DNA of 64,000 nt, taken from Achromobacter denitrificans NBRC 15125 (GTDB lineage Bacteria > Pseudomonadota > Gammaproteobacteria > Burkholderiales > Burkholderiaceae_B). Positions 63,194 through 64,000 of the stretch are shown one piece after another. Below the pieces are notes generated by a model. The model was not told the DNA's origin, did no database searches, and was given only the letters and a program-made list of their open reading frames with translations. Position numbers and translations under genes: made by a program. The stretch lies in NCBI RefSeq assembly GCF_001571365.1, contig NZ_BCTQ01000006.1, forward strand, positions 1-64,000, read 5' to 3'. How positions within the stretch are numbered: position 1 is the stretch's first letter; every line of letters starts with the position of its first letter.

Positions 63194-64000
63194 ATGTCCG
63201 ATACGGAATTCGCCATTTCGGCCGGCGCCGGCGCGGACCGGCGCGACGAATGGCGCGCGGCCCTCTCGGACGCGTTCGGCCCGTTCGAGGTGCATCACGG
63301 CCGGCCCGGCAACTTTTCCGGGCACGTGCGCTACGCGCGCCGCGCCAGCCTGCAATTCAACGACCTGCACTACCAGGGGCAGAAACTCGAACGCACCGCC
63401 GGCAACGTGTCGCGGCTGGACCAGGAGTTCTATACCTTCGGCCTGCCGCTGGCGGGGCCCTTGGCCGTGCGGCAGCGGGGCCGGGAGTTTCAGATCGAGC
63501 CGGGCTGCGTGTACCTGATGAACCAGAGCCTGCCCTACGAGGCGACCGCGCAGGGCGCCGCCGGCTACCGCAGCCTGAGCGTTTCGTTTCCGCGCAGCGC
63601 GCTGTCCCAGCGCGATTCCCGCATCGGCGCGTTCTACAAGCTGCGCGTGGACGACGGCTCATCGCGGGGCGCGCTGTTGGCCAGCTACATGGACCATCTG
63701 TTCAAGGGCATGGGCGGCTGGTCGGACATCGAAGTGGCGGAACTGGGCGAGCGCCTGATCGACCTGATCGTGCTGTTCCTGGTACAGCCGGGGCAGGGGC
63801 AGGCCTCGGAGTCGGACAGCAGCGTGACGGTGGCGCACCGGCAACGCGTGCTGGCCTACATCCGCCAGCATCTGGCGGATCCGGCGCTGTCGCCCCAGTA
63901 TGTGGCGCAGGGCTGCGGCCTGTCCGTGGCGTATCTGCACCGCATCCTGCGCGCGGGCGGGCTGTCGGCGGAATCCTTCATTTTCGAGCAGCGACTCGAC
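63194..64000 (+). CDS. AraC-family transcriptional regulator (partial, runs off the end)
   Basis: 269 residues are visible before the window ends. The start at 63194 (MSDTEFAISAG) follows AAGGAGACCGCGCC. The N-terminal 180 residues form a cupin-like sensing domain of the AraC-binding type (FSGHVRYARRASLQFNDLHY, GREFQIEPGCVYLMNQSLPY). The HTH begins at about residue 215 (HRQRVLAYIRQHLADPALSP), with the first recognition helix in YVAQGCGLSVAYLHRIL. The last part of the second HTH is cut off. It is probably the activator of the divergent hydrolase-importer operon. Confidence 0.88.
   Translation, partial: MSDTEFAISAGAGADRRDEWRAALSDAFGPFEVHHGRPGNFSGHVRYARRASLQFNDLHYQGQKLERTAGNVSRLDQEFYTFGLPLAGPLAVRQRGREFQIEPGCVYLMNQSLPYEATAQGAAGYRSLSVSFPRSALSQRDSRIGAFYKLRVDDGSSRGALLASYMDHLFKGMGGWSDIEVAELGERLIDLIVLFLVQPGQGQASESDSSVTVAHRQRVLAYIRQHLADPALSPQYVAQGCGLSVAYLHRILRAGGLSAESFIFEQRLD

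Overview
The window is high-GC DNA from a betaproteobacterium. It is most likely a member of the Alcaligenaceae close to Bordetella or Achromobacter. The evidence is a Bug-type tripartite tricarboxylate transporter (TTT) solute receptor, the origin, mnmG, rsmG, parA and parB block, and the Tyr-Gly-Thr-tuf-Trp-secE-nusG arrangement. The genus is inferred from gene content and protein style, not from a search. No insertion sequences, prophage genes, rRNA genes or CRISPR arrays were seen.

Layout. (1) 1-3636: a cold-shock gene, a decayed second copy of its 3' half, then about 3 kb without genes. That stretch looks like the chromosome origin and centromere: DnaA-box-like sites at about 628-1646, then ten parS-like palindromes at 1651-3585. 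A G-quadruplex motif and a C10 tract lie between the palindromes. (2) 3637-8948: mnmG, rsmG, parA, a GNAT acetyltransferase and parB, so the ParB protein is encoded a few kb from its presumed sites. (3) 8941-25175: an accessory metabolic stretch. It holds an asparaginase, a LysR regulator divergent from a sulfur amino-acid operon (thiol dioxygenase, cystathionine lyase-like PLP enzyme, four-domain rhodanese), and a Bug receptor. It also holds a DeoR-controlled ABC importer of the 2-aminoethylphosphonate type, transcribed away from a phosphatase, glutamine synthetase-like ligase, aldehyde dehydrogenase and Fe-alcohol dehydrogenase operon. (4) 25244-39185: three tRNAs, tuf, tRNA-Trp, secE, nusG, rplKAJL and rpoBC, closed by a strong bidirectional terminator. 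(5) 39234-46231: a signalling island between rpoC and rpsL. It has a lipoprotein, a truncated kinase-like membrane protein with a PEGA-like tail, a response regulator, FecR/LysM protein and CHASE2 histidine kinase operon, and a divergent regulator with a degenerate receiver. (6) 46429-56713: the str operon (rpsL, rpsG, fusA, tuf, rpsJ) and most of the S10 operon (rplC to rpsQ). Terminator-like hairpins separate rpsJ from rplC and end the run after rpsQ. (7) 56765-64000: a small secreted protein, then a branched-chain amino-acid type ABC importer operon led by an alpha/beta hydrolase. An AraC-family regulator runs off the window edge divergently from it.

How the parts fit. Regions 1-2 are the replication and segregation machinery, and regions 4 and 6 are core transcription and translation genes with two tuf copies encoding the same protein. 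Regions 3, 5 and 7 are the variable cargo. The most interesting parts are the signalling island in region 5, the importer and ligase/dehydrogenase module in region 3, and the fine structure of the parS field.
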